Source of the DNA: Gemmatimonadota bacterium
GTDB taxonomy: Bacteria; Gemmatimonadota; Gemmatimonadetes; Longimicrobiales; Gaopeijiaceae
Assembly (NCBI GenBank): GCA_028874905.1
Contig: JAPPGZ010000098.1
Coordinates: 37,143-96,982, forward strand
Direction of reading: 5' to 3'
Length of the DNA: 59,840 nucleotides
Made by a program: the position numbers and the translations under genes. A model generated the notes under the pieces. It was not told where the DNA came from. It did not search any database and saw only the letters and a list, made by a program, of their open reading frames with translations. Shown piece by piece: positions 9,575-18,482 of the stretch; within the stretch, counting starts at the first letter, position 1, and the number at the start of each line of letters is the position of its first letter.

Positions 9575-10300
9575 ATGAAGCTCACGATCATCGTTCCCGC
9601 ATTCAACGAGGAAGCGTACCTCCGGCCGACGCTGCGCTCGATCCGCTCCGCCGCGGAGGAGTTGCGCGGGCAGGCCGACGTCAGCGTGGACATCATCGTC
9701 GTCGATAACGCCAGCGAGGACGGGACCGCCGCACTCGCTCGCCATCTTGGCGCGGCGGTCATCCACGAACCGGTGCAAGGCATCGCACGTGCCCGCAACG
9801 CTGGTGCGCACCACGCCGCGGGCGACGTGCTTGTCTTCTTCGATGCCGACGTGATCGTGCCCCGCAACGTACTCGTCGCGATTGGCCAGGCGATGCGCGA
9901 CCGGGCATGCATCGGCGGCGGTGTGGATGTCGACTACCGGCCGCAACTTCTGTCCGTCAGGCTCTATCTTCGCGCCTGGCGGCACTTCGCCCGCCTCACC
10001 GGAATGGTGCAGGGCGCCGCGCAGTTCTGCCGCAAGGACGTGTTCGAACAGGTCGGAGGTTACGACGAGAGCGTGTGGATCGGCGAGGACGTCGACTTCT
10101 TCTGGAGCCTCCGGAAACTGGCTCGACGAACCGGCCGCAACGTCCGGTTCCTGCGAGAACCGCGCGTGACTCCTTCCTGTCGGCGATTCGACAAGTGGCC
10201 CGTGTGGAAGACCCTGGTCTGGACCAATCCCGTCTTCATCGGCTTGTTCCGCCGCTGGAAGCCCGTCTGGAAGGGTTGGCACTCGAACGCGGTGAGATAA
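9575..10300 (+). CDS. Family 2 glycosyltransferase
   Basis: 241 aa. The N-terminus MKLTIIVPAFNEEAYL is the classic GT2 nucleotide-sugar binding start. VDNASEDGT follows near residue 45, and the DxD-like metal motif FFDADVIVP lies near residue 90. GEDVDFFWSLRK near residue 170 matches the ED acceptor-site motif. An in-frame GTG at 9566 is possible; the ATG at 9575 has AGGG ten bases upstream. There are no clear membrane helices, so it is probably a cytoplasmic or peripheral enzyme for cell-surface glycans. The gene after it is broken, so it has no obvious pathway partner here. Confidence 0.85.
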   Translation: MKLTIIVPAFNEEAYLRPTLRSIRSAAEELRGQADVSVDIIVVDNASEDGTAALARHLGAAVIHEPVQGIARARNAGAHHAAGDVLVFFDADVIVPRNVLVAIGQAMRDRACIGGGVDVDYRPQLLSVRLYLRAWRHFARLTGMVQGAAQFCRKDVFEQVGGYDESVWIGEDVDFFWSLRKLARRTGRNVRFLREPRVTPSCRRFDKWPVWKTLVWTNPVFIGLFRRWKPVWKGWHSNAVR

Positions 10301-10380
10301 GATCCGCGCGCTTGCGGAGGGGGCTCGGCGAACCGGCCAGCCGAAGAATCAGGCTCGAGCCTCCAGCAACCCCAACACGA

Positions 10381-11435
10381 GCGTCGGATTTGCGTCAGCG
10401 GCTGGCCGAGCCCCGCCGTTTCATTCAGATCGTCACCGGGGCCAGACAGGTGGGCAAGACCACACTGGTCAACCAGGTCGCAGAGCAGGTGGGTTTGCCC
10501 CATCGCTACGGGAGTGCGGACGAGCCCACGCTGCGAGGCCCCGGGTGGATCGCCCAGCAATGGGACATCGCGCGGCCGGAAGCGGATCGCGCCGGCGCCG
10601 GGGGCGCCCTCCTGATCGGGCGGGGACTGACGGAGAGCCTGGCCGGGCGGTTCGAAATCGTGCACCTGCCGCATTGGAGCTACCAGGAGATGCGCACCGC
10701 ATTTGGCTGGTCTCTGGAGCAGCATCTGTTCTACGGAGCGTACCCCGGGCAGCGCCGCTGGTCGGCCAGCCCGCACGCTGGTCCCGCTACATTCGCGACT
10801 CGCTGATCGAGACCACCGTCTCACGCGACATCCTGCTCCTCTCGCGCGTGGACAAGCCGGTCCTGCTGCGGCGGCTCTTCGAGCTGGGGTGCGACTACTC
10901 GGGCCAGATCCTGTCCTACACGAAGATGCTCGGCCAGCTGCAGGAAGCCGGCAACACCACGACGCTGGCGCACTACCTCGACCTGCTCTCCAACGCGGGA
11001 ATGGTGACGGGACTGCAGAAGTACTCTGGAGGTGGGGTGAGGAGGCGTGGATCGAGCCCGAAGCTCCAGGTGTTCAACACGGCTCTGATGGCCGCCCTGT
11101 CCGGCCTGACCCTGGATCAGGCTCTCGAGGATCGAGCGTTCTGGGGGCGACTGGTCGAATCGGCAGTGGGGGCACACCTCGTCAACGCCGCAGCCGCCGG
11201 TCTGTGCGAGGTCTTCTACTGGCGGGGCCGCAGCCGCGAGGTGGACTTCGTCGTGCGTGCGGGACGTCACCTCACCGCCATCGAAGTCAAGAGCGGACGG
11301 GCGCGCTCCACGCTGCCCGGGATGGTTGCCTTCACGAGGATGTTCAACCCCGATCGTACACTGCTGGTGGGAGACGACGGAGTGTCGCTGGACGACTTCC
11401 TGTCCGTGCCGGTGGAGTACTGGGTGGGGCCCTGA
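10381..11435 (+). pseudogene. Decayed AAA ATPase with DUF4143 C-terminal domain
   Basis: Two frames together encode the family. The first (up to about 10748) has RLAEPRRFIQIVTGARQVGKTTLV with an intact Walker A and later LAGRFEIVHLPHWSYQEM. The second (10750-11435) resumes with PARWSRYIRDSLIETTVSRD and runs through the nuclease-like DUF4143 part to the end, including REVDFVV...IEVKSG. Between them one G appears missing in the CGGG run at 10746-10749: restoring it reads YPGAAPLVGQPARWSRY. The Walker B strand that should lie between DIARPEAD and LLIGRGLTES is also absent, an in-frame deletion of about 40 codons. No start codon is visible. These ATPases are often toxin-like or accessory genes; this copy is dead. 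Confidence 0.85.
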
Positions 11436-11455
11436 CCCGTCTCCGACTTTGGCCG

Positions 11456-12424
11456 CTACAGCCTCACCACCTGTCCTACTCCCGCTGCCTCGGCCCGGCG
11501 CAGGACCTCGGCGCCGATGGCCACATCCTGAACCGCCGTGCCCACCGATTTGAAGAAGGTGAGTTCGCGGCCCGCGTTGCCTGCGGGCGCGTCCCCGTTG
11601 ACGATCTCGCCCAGGTCGGCGGCGATCACGTCGGCGGTCAGCAGGCCCTGCTCGATCGGAATGATCAGGTCCCCCGCCTCTTCCAGCGCGGCTTCGCGCT
11701 CCTCGACGACGACTCGCGCCCGGGTCACCACCTCGTCGCCCACCTCGCGCGTGTGCGGCTGGAAGCTGCCGCTGCCGCTGACATGAGTGCCGGCAGGGAG
11801 TCCGGAGCCGTCGAACACGGGGGCCTCCGACGTCGTCACGGCCACGATGATGTCGGCGCCATCGACCGCCTCGGCTGCGTCGGACAGCGCCCGCGCCTCG
11901 ACCCCTTCCAGCGAAGCCGCCAGCCTTCGCGCTGACTCCCCGCCCTTCGAGACGACCCGCACCTCCTCGATCGGCCGCACGGCGCGGATCGCCTCGATCT
12001 GCCAGGGCGCCTGCGCTCCCGCGCCGAAGATCGTCAACACCCGGCAGTCGGGACGGCTCAGCAGCCTCGCCGCGAGCCCGGCTGCAGCCGCTGTTCGGAT
12101 CGCCGTCAGTTCGCCGGCGTCCATGATCGCGGCCGGGAGTCCGGTCTCGTCGTCGATCATCAGGATGACGCCGTTGATCGTCGCCAGCCCCCTGTCGCGG
12201 TTCCTGGGGAAGAGCGATGCAATCTTGGCGCCCCGTCCGCCGGTCGCCGCCAGGCGGGCAGGCATGAAGAGGGAGAATCCGTCACCCGACGACAGTACGA
12301 CCCGGACGGGCATCTCCACCCGGCCCGCCGACAGCTGCGCGAAGCCGCGGGCCATCGCCTCGATCGCGTCGTGCATGGTGACCAGCGAGAGGATCTCAGC
12401 GCGGGAGATTACGCGGAAGTTCAT
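11456..12424 (-). CDS. Ornithine cyclodeaminase / mu-crystallin family protein
   Basis: 322 aa from the ATG at 12424. The NAD(P) Rossmann motif is TIFGAGAQAPWQIEAI near residue 123. K in RGAKIASLFPRN and the C-terminal FKSVGTAVQDVA are family signatures. Members include ornithine cyclodeaminase, alanine dehydrogenase of archaeal type and ketimine reductase; sequence alone does not separate them. Its start overlaps the stop of the DinB gene by 4 bp (ATGA), so the two are one operon. Confidence 0.85.
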   Translation of the reverse strand: MNFRVISRAEILSLVTMHDAIEAMARGFAQLSAGRVEMPVRVVLSSGDGFSLFMPARLAATGGRGAKIASLFPRNRDRGLATINGVILMIDDETGLPAAIMDAGELTAIRTAAAAGLAARLLSRPDCRVLTIFGAGAQAPWQIEAIRAVRPIEEVRVVSKGGESARRLAASLEGVEARALSDAAEAVDGADIIVAVTTSEAPVFDGSGLPAGTHVSGSGSFQPHTREVGDEVVTRARVVVEEREAALEEAGDLIIPIEQGLLTADVIAADLGEIVNGDAPAGNAGRELTFFKSVGTAVQDVAIGAEVLRRAEAAGVGQVVRL

Positions 12425-12942
12425 GGCAAATACCGTTCCGCCAGCACCTGCCGGTGGTGCCGCGAGTGGCCGGCGATGATCCACGCCAGGCTCCTCACGG
12501 TGAACTCGTACCCGCTGGCGACGCCGCGCCGGTCCCAGGTCGTGTCCTCGAAGCTCCTCAGCAGGAGCAGGGTCGCAGTCCGCACGGCGGAGAACTCCTC
12601 GGCCAGGTCGGCGAGCGAGCGCCTGTCGGCCCCGGAAGCCGCTGCGTAGGCGTTTTCATCGAATGAGGGGAAGTGCGATCGGTCCCCGCGGGCGAACGCC
12701 ATCGTGCGCACGCTGAACATCCGCTCGGCGTCGATGACATGGCCGACCACCTCGCGCAACGACCACTTGCCGTCCGCATAGCGGTAGCCCTCCCGGTCCG
12801 GCGGCACGGCCGCGAGCAGGGTGCGCCAGGCATCGCCATCGCTCTCCAGGCCGGTCAGCAGGGATCCCTCAACGGCCGCGATGTACGGCCCGTAGAAGTC
12901 GGCGTATTCGTCGCTCCGAGGCCTTCCGGACGAGTCGGGCAT
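12421..12942 (-). CDS. DinB-family putative metal-dependent enzyme
   Basis: 173 aa from the ATG at 12942, which has AGGAG nine bases upstream. The predicted four-helix bundle carries the metal-binding histidines of DinB_2 proteins: H in EVVGHVIDAERM and HSRHHRQVL near the C-terminus. The family includes thiol-dependent transferases and damage-inducible proteins of unknown activity. It is first in a two-gene operon with the cyclodeaminase-like gene. A longer in-frame start at 13020 lacks a ribosome binding site. Confidence 0.82.
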   Translation of the reverse strand: MPDSSGRPRSDEYADFYGPYIAAVEGSLLTGLESDGDAWRTLLAAVPPDREGYRYADGKWSLREVVGHVIDAERMFSVRTMAFARGDRSHFPSFDENAYAAASGADRRSLADLAEEFSAVRTATLLLLRSFEDTTWDRRGVASGYEFTVRSLAWIIAGHSRHHRQVLAERYLP

Positions 12943-13040
12943 CTCTATATGCTCCTGGTTCTGGGTGCCAGCGGCTCGATGGTGGCTCGAATCAGCCGCT
13001 CGAGCAAGGGGAACTGGCATATGGCTATCAGCATTACGGC

Positions 13041-14603
13041 TCAGCGTGCCGGATCGTAGCGCTCTGCCAGGGCTCGAAACGAGCGGACCTCGTTTTCCAC
13101 CCAGCTTTCGCCGTGGCCCAGCTCCACCGCCATGACCCGGGCCACTTCAGGAGCCGCCGCGACCGCCGCCCTGGCATTGAGAAACAGCGTTCGCGTCCGC
13201 CGCGCGAGCACGTCCTCGACGCGCACCGCCATCTCGTGGCGCGCGGCCCACGCAGCCTGGCTCAGCCGGTACGGCAGGCTCGGGTGCATCAGCGTGGCAA
13301 GGCTGTCGTCCGCGGCCTCCAATGCACGGACTGCGCCAGCCTCCGATCCGTACGCCCTCCACGGGACGCGCACGGCCTTCCGCCGACTATACCCATGCAC
13401 GCGAAGGCGCGCGGTCACCGGCGGCGCCGGCGACAGGCCCGCCACCTCCGCCGCCACGTCGACCGCGTCTTGCCCGACCTTCCTGCACGTCGTCCACTTG
13501 CCGCCGACGACAGTTACGAGTCCCCTCCTGGAAACGCTCACCGCATGGTCGCGGGAGAGTGTGGCCGTGTCTCCCGTTCCGGCGTCTACCGCCGCCAGCG
13601 AACGCAGTCCAGCCCACGCGGAAAGGACGTCGGAGCGGGCAAGCGGCCGCGTCAGGTAGCGGCTGGCGTGGTCGATCAAGTAGTCGAGTTCAGCGGCGGC
13701 TGGGGCGGGCTCGCTCGCCGGCTCGGCAACGGGCACGTCGGTCGTCCCGATCAGCACGTGACCATGCCAGGGGATGGCAAACAGCACCCTGCCGTCGTCC
13801 GTTGACGGGACCAGAACGGCGGTATCGCCGGGCAGGAACGCGCTGCTCACAACGATGTGCGCGCCCCGACTGAGGACGACCCCGGACCCGTCACGCGCGT
13901 CGTCAAGCCCCCGGATGGCATCGGCGGAGGGCCCCGTGGCATTGATCACGACCGCACCCAGCGCAACCCATTCGTTACCGCCGACCCGGTCACGCAGACG
14001 CACCCCCCTGATCCTCCCCCGCGATGCCCGGAGCGCGACCGCTGCCGTGTAGTTGACCACCACTGCGCCGAAGTTGGCCGCGGTGCGCAGCAGGGTCCAG
14101 CCGAGCCGGGAATCGTCGAACTGGCCGTCGTGATAGAGCACGCCGCCCCGCAAGCCGTGACGCTCGAGCGTCGACACACGGCGGCGGCACTCGCGCCTGC
14201 CAACGACCCTGGAACGTCCGAGGCCGCGGCGGCCGGCCAGCGCATCGTAGACCATGAGTCCCACACCGTAGTACGGCCGCTCCCACCAACGGTAGGCCGG
14301 GACTACGAGCGGCAGGCTGTCCACCAGGTGGGGCGCGTTCCGCCACAGCCGGTGTCGTTCCCGGAGCGCGCGGTAGACCATCTGCACCCGGCCCTGTCGG
14401 AGGTAGCGGACGCCTCCGTGGATCAGCTTGGTGCTTCGGCTGGAGGTGCCGCCGGTGAAGTCCCGCCGTTCGACCAGAAGGGTGCGGTATCCGCGGCCGG
14501 CTGCATCGAGAGCCGTTGCGATTCCTGTGCAGCCGCCCCCGACGACGATCACATCCCAGGGACGCATCTGCATGGCCCTTTCCAGCATGCGGTCCCGCGA
14601 CAT
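13041..14603 (-). CDS. glpD: FAD-dependent glycerol-3-phosphate dehydrogenase
   Basis: 520 aa from the ATG at 14603. WDVIVVGGGCTGIATALDAAGRG is the FAD dinucleotide-binding fold, followed by the GlpD signatures GGTSSRSTKLIHGGVRYL and, near residue 365, VVGGKWTTCRKV. The C-terminal ~120 aa match the helical cap domain. It oxidises glycerol-3-phosphate to dihydroxyacetone phosphate at the membrane and passes electrons to quinone. An in-frame ATG at 14714 would add 37 Arg/Gly-rich residues and lacks an SD; CGAGAG precedes 14603. No glpK or glpF is nearby, so it may serve lipid turnover. Confidence 0.9.
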   Translation of the reverse strand: MSRDRMLERAMQMRPWDVIVVGGGCTGIATALDAAGRGYRTLLVERRDFTGGTSSRSTKLIHGGVRYLRQGRVQMVYRALRERHRLWRNAPHLVDSLPLVVPAYRWWERPYYGVGLMVYDALAGRRGLGRSRVVGRRECRRRVSTLERHGLRGGVLYHDGQFDDSRLGWTLLRTAANFGAVVVNYTAAVALRASRGRIRGVRLRDRVGGNEWVALGAVVINATGPSADAIRGLDDARDGSGVVLSRGAHIVVSSAFLPGDTAVLVPSTDDGRVLFAIPWHGHVLIGTTDVPVAEPASEPAPAAAELDYLIDHASRYLTRPLARSDVLSAWAGLRSLAAVDAGTGDTATLSRDHAVSVSRRGLVTVVGGKWTTCRKVGQDAVDVAAEVAGLSPAPPVTARLRVHGYSRRKAVRVPWRAYGSEAGAVRALEAADDSLATLMHPSLPYRLSQAAWAARHEMAVRVEDVLARRTRTLFLNARAAVAAAPEVARVMAVELGHGESWVENEVRSFRALAERYDPAR

Positions 14604-14719
14604 GAAGCCGCTCTCGGTGCGCACGCGAGGCCGCGCCAGAGGACCCCTTCGCGAACCTCCGCGGGACAGACCCCGGCCGGTTCCGCGTCGGTCGGCTGTG
14701 GAACCGGGCTTCATCCTGA

Positions 14720-16981
14720 TCAGTCCGCCGCCACCCGTCCCACAAAGGCCCGCACCCGATCATGGCCCTTGAACACGAGCACGGTCCCGCTCGCCTCGCG
14801 CGCGATGCGCTCCGGAATCGTCCCGAAAAGGATGTTGTTCGAGAAACTCTCTCCCGACGCCCCGACCATGATCGCGTCGTAGCCGGACGCAGCGGCGACA
14901 ATCGACTCCGCCACGCCGGTCCCGGAGATCACCCGGGTGGCGACCATCGCGTCCTCCGGCAACTCGGCGCGTTCCCGGGCGAGGCGTTCTTCCTCCTCGG
15001 TCCGGCGGTCGTCGGGCGCGTTGGCGGGCACGATCGAGGCAAGTGTAAGCTCGCCACCGTTCGCGTCCGTCATGCCGAGTGCGTAGCCCTTCGCCTTGCG
15101 CGCGTGGAGGCCACCGGCGCTGGGCAGCAGTATGCGGCGCGGCACGGCGGGTTCGCCGCCGAACTTGACCAGCATGATGTCCGACCGGGCGAGCCGGACG
15201 ACATCGTCGGTGACCTCGCCGAGGATCTTCCGCGCAGTGGTGGTGAAGCCCTTCCAGCCGAGGATGATCAGGTGGGACCGGTCCTCGCGCGCCGATTCGA
15301 GGATGGCGCGGCCGACACTCCGTCCCACTCGGACCTCCGTCGTGATCGGCACGCCGATATCGCCCTCAAGAGCCTGCAGGCCCGCGAGCATCCGCTCCTC
15401 GCCCGTGATCGAGGCCCGCGCAAGTTCCGCGGGCAGCTGGTCCGGCACCTGAACGACCCTGAGCAGGATGATCTCGCCGCCCCGGGGTCTCGCAAGCGCC
15501 GCCGCCAGGCGCATGAGCGGTTCTGCCGTGCGTGGGTTGTGCACGGGCACCAGGATCCGGAAACCGGCCGTGCGCGGTGACGCTCGCAAGGCCACCACCC
15601 GAGAGCCCGGGCCGGCGGGATCAGGCACGTCGAAGCGCGTGCCGCGCCACGCCGCATAGGCGAACAGCCCGAGCGCGAGCGCCAGAATCGCGAGCACCAC
15701 CGGCTGGATGTGGCCCTGCACCGGAATCTGCAGGATCAGGTAGATGTTGGCCGCGATTCCGAGGGCGGGAAGGAGCGGCACCAGGGGGACCCGGAAGGGC
15801 CGTTCCATGTCGGGGAAGCGGCGCCGGTGCACGATCAGCGCCGCGTTCACGAAGCACAGCGCCAGGAGCAGGACGAGGTTGGCGAAGTGGGCCAGCGATT
15901 CCAGCGGCAGCAGCAGCGCGAAGACGCCGATGGCGCCGCCCACGGCGACCAGGGCGACGACCGGGGTGTGCGAGCGCGCGCTGATCCGGCTGAAGACACC
16001 CGGAAGGTGCCGCAACTGGCTCATGGAAAGCGCCACGCGCGAACCCGCCAGTATCGAAGCGTTCGAGGCGGATATCATCGAGAAGAGGGCGCCGGCCACG
16101 ATCACCATGCCGCCGATCGGTCCGAGGAAGGCCCTCGCGGCGACGCCCATCGCCGCCTCCGTGTATTCGGTCAGGTCCGCGATGACGACGACCAGCACGA
16201 CCAGCGCGTAGAGGACCGTCACCACGATCATCGAGATGAAGATGGCGCGCGGGATCGTCTTCGTGGGGTTGATGACCTCGCCCGCGGACGCTGCGATCGC
16301 CGAAAACCCGAAGAAGGTGATGAAGACGAGCGCCGCCGTGGACGCGATGAGCGGGACGTCGCCGATGAAACGATCCGCGATCACCCCCGTGTCAAACCCA
16401 CCGAGCCCCCCCGCGATGAACCACACGAGCAGCACGATCTTGGCCGCCGTGACCACGATCTGGAAGGTGCCGCTCTCCTTGGTGCCCTTGACGTTGAGGA
16501 GCGTGAGGGCGGCCAGGAAGATGATTCCGGGAAGGGCCGAGATCGCGAAGTGCCAGATGAATTCGTTGAAGTAGCTGGACAGGCTGGCGATGTAGAACGC
16601 GCACGACGACGTATAGCCCAGCAGGAGGCACCAGCCGACCAGGTACGCAAGCAGCGGGGGAAAGGTCTTGCGCGCGTAGAGGTAGCCCTCGCCCGAGAAG
16701 GGATAGATGGAGGTGAACTCGCAGTACGTCAGCGCCGTGAAGGCCGCGACGAGTGCGGCGAGAAGGAAGGAGACGATCGCCGCGCTGCCGACGTAGCCCA
16801 CGGCCAGCCCCGACAGGGTGAAGATCCCCGCGGCGATCATCGTGCCCGTCCCGATGGCGAGCGCCGAGACCAGCCCGAGGTCGCGACTCAGCCCCGCGAC
16901 GACCTTCGGTCCCTGCTCGTTCGTTTCCCCGGTGGGAGCGTCGGCGGTGGGCGCGGCCGCGCGCTGTCCCTCAGACTTCAC
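14720..16981 (-). CDS. APC-family amino-acid permease fused to universal stress domains
   Basis: 753 aa from a GTG start. Residues about 30-450 form 12 hydrophobic segments with the APC motif IGTGTMIAAGIFTLSG in the first helix. Residues about 470-750 are soluble and hold two Usp-type repeats, with ILVPVHNPRTAEPLMRLAAAL opening the first and the nucleotide-loop-like SGYDAIMVGASGESF in the second. This permease-Usp architecture is known from several bacteria and archaea, where the Usp part is thought to regulate transport by binding ATP or a nucleotide. The substrate is probably an amino acid. Confidence 0.88.
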   Translation of the reverse strand: MKSEGQRAAAPTADAPTGETNEQGPKVVAGLSRDLGLVSALAIGTGTMIAAGIFTLSGLAVGYVGSAAIVSFLLAALVAAFTALTYCEFTSIYPFSGEGYLYARKTFPPLLAYLVGWCLLLGYTSSCAFYIASLSSYFNEFIWHFAISALPGIIFLAALTLLNVKGTKESGTFQIVVTAAKIVLLVWFIAGGLGGFDTGVIADRFIGDVPLIASTAALVFITFFGFSAIAASAGEVINPTKTIPRAIFISMIVVTVLYALVVLVVVIADLTEYTEAAMGVAARAFLGPIGGMVIVAGALFSMISASNASILAGSRVALSMSQLRHLPGVFSRISARSHTPVVALVAVGGAIGVFALLLPLESLAHFANLVLLLALCFVNAALIVHRRRFPDMERPFRVPLVPLLPALGIAANIYLILQIPVQGHIQPVVLAILALALGLFAYAAWRGTRFDVPDPAGPGSRVVALRASPRTAGFRILVPVHNPRTAEPLMRLAAALARPRGGEIILLRVVQVPDQLPAELARASITGEERMLAGLQALEGDIGVPITTEVRVGRSVGRAILESAREDRSHLIILGWKGFTTTARKILGEVTDDVVRLARSDIMLVKFGGEPAVPRRILLPSAGGLHARKAKGYALGMTDANGGELTLASIVPANAPDDRRTEEEERLARERAELPEDAMVATRVISGTGVAESIVAAASGYDAIMVGASGESFSNNILFGTIPERIAREASGTVLVFKGHDRVRAFVGRVAAD

Positions 16982-17002
16982 CGGTGTGCCTGTCGCGCCG
17001 CG

Positions 17003-17527
17003 TCAGGGCTGCGCGGCCGCGGTGGCCCTCAGCAGCTCGCGCACGTCCTCCTGCACGTCTTCTTCCATGGGGTGGAAAGGGCCCATCCATTTCCGCACGA
17101 CGGTGCCCTCGCCGTCCACGAGGAAGGTCCCCGGCAGCCCCAGCAGGGAGTAGGAGTCGACGATCTCCCATGAGGGGTCGTGATAGATCGGGAAGTCGAC
17201 CCCGATTTCGGCGATGAACGCTTCGATGGTGGGGAGCGAGCCACGGTCGTCCACGCTCACGCCCACCACCTGAAACCCCTGATCGGCGTACGTGTCGTGC
17301 AGTTCCTGGAGCTCGGGCATCTCCTCGCGGCACGGAGCGCACCACGTCGCCCAGATATTGAGCATGAACGGCTCACCAGTGAGGTTGCCGATGCCCACTT
17401 CGGCCCCGTCCAGCGTGGTTGCCGCGAAGGCGGGCGCCGGATCCCCGACCTCCAGGAGCTTGTATTCGGGCACTTCACAGGCAACCCATCCCAGCACCAT
17501 GACCACTGCGGACGCGCTCTTCTTCAC
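17003..17527 (-). CDS. TlpA/ResA-like thioredoxin-fold lipoprotein
   Basis: 174 aa from a GTG at 17527 with a strong SD (GGGAGG, spacing 5-6). The N-terminus VKKSASAVVMVLGWVAC looks like a lipoprotein signal with Cys at about 17. NIWATWCAPCREEMPELQ holds the redox CxxC (WCAPC) of TlpA/ResA proteins, and GLPGTFLVDGEG contains the cis-Pro loop. Such proteins reduce apocytochrome c or other periplasmic thiols. That would fit the CxxCH proteins at 21225 and 26733, but no ccm genes are in the window. Confidence 0.85.
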   Translation of the reverse strand: MKKSASAVVMVLGWVACEVPEYKLLEVGDPAPAFAATTLDGAEVGIGNLTGEPFMLNIWATWCAPCREEMPELQELHDTYADQGFQVVGVSVDDRGSLPTIEAFIAEIGVDFPIYHDPSWEIVDSYSLLGLPGTFLVDGEGTVVRKWMGPFHPMEEDVQEDVRELLRATAAAQP

Positions 17528-17752
17528 AGGACCCTCCCGGTGGACTTCTTCGCCGTGGCGACTCAAGCTACCCAAGCGGCGTGGGCGAGCCAATGGCTGC
17601 CGGCAACCCGACCGCGCCTGCGACTCGTCGGAACAGGAGCGGCCCCGGGCACGTAGGGGAAGTGAAGCGCGGCAGGTGGCAGCCCTGGCCGTCGAAGGAC
17701 ATCGTGGCGCTCAGGTACGCGTCTCTTCATTTGGAAAACTGGAATCCCGGTC
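17528..17752. other. Divergent intergenic region
   Basis: The 225 bp between the TlpA-like gene (leftward) and the M50B-like gene (rightward) must hold both promoters. I see no clear -35/-10 pair, repeat or small ORF with a convincing ribosome binding site. An open frame continues upstream of the TlpA start but encodes unlikely sequence. Confidence 0.4.
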
Positions 17753-18439
17753 ATGACTCAACGTCAGCAACCCTCGACGACCCGGCGCAAGCTGGCGTTC
17801 CTCGGCGGCTTCGCGGTCTACTTTGCCGCCGTCTGGTTTCTGTGGGACACACCCGTAGTCTACCCCCTCAAGATTTTCGTGGTCATGCTGCACGAGATCA
17901 GCCACGGGATCGCGGCGGTGGCGACCGGAGGCACGATCGAGCGGATCGTCCTCGACCCCGCCGAGGGTGGGGCCTGCTACTGCGGCGGCGGCAACGCGTT
18001 CATCACGCTGTCCGCCGGATACCTCGGCAGCCTGCTTTGGGGAGTGATCCTGCTCTCGGCTGCGGGCGCGAACCGGATCTCCAATCGCTTCCTGATCCTT
18101 GCCGTGGGTGTGATGGTCGTGGCTCTCACCGCCCTCTATGTCCGCAACGGTTTCGGGCTGCTCTTCGGCCTGGGCTTCGGCACGGCCCTCGTGATCGCCG
18201 GACGCAAACTCGGTCCCGGCGCCAGTCGCGTAGTCCTCACCGCACTGGGCCTGACCAGCTGCCTGTACGCGATCCTCGACATCAAGAGCGACGTCATCGA
18301 CCGGCCCCACTTGCGGTCCGACGCGGCAATGCTGGCCGAGATGACCGGGATCCCCACGGTGACCTGGGGGATCGTGTGGATCGGGATCGCTGTTGTGGTC
18401 AGCGCACTTGTGTTTCGGAGGGCCTACAAGGCGGCTTGA
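17753..18439 (+). CDS. M50B-like membrane metalloprotease
   Basis: 228 aa with about six hydrophobic segments. The second segment holds VMLHEISHGIAAVATGG, a zinc-binding HExxH (HEISH) within a membrane helix, as in site-2-protease relatives of the Peptidase_M50B family. A possible third ligand is the Asp in LYAILDIKSDVI near residue 180. The substrate is unknown. The gene stands alone, convergent with the amidohydrolase gene. Confidence 0.75.
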   Translation: MTQRQQPSTTRRKLAFLGGFAVYFAAVWFLWDTPVVYPLKIFVVMLHEISHGIAAVATGGTIERIVLDPAEGGACYCGGGNAFITLSAGYLGSLLWGVILLSAAGANRISNRFLILAVGVMVVALTALYVRNGFGLLFGLGFGTALVIAGRKLGPGASRVVLTALGLTSCLYAILDIKSDVIDRPHLRSDAAMLAEMTGIPTVTWGIVWIGIAVVVSALVFRRAYKAA

Positions 18440-18482
18440 GGGTGGGCAGTGGGTCGCTGGCGGATGGTAGCGGTCGCCGCGG

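Noticed and set aside
15710..17173. Long plus-strand open frame opposite the permease gene
   Set aside because: Its translation is Arg/Asp-rich without a fold, and it overlaps the well-supported permease and TlpA-like genes.
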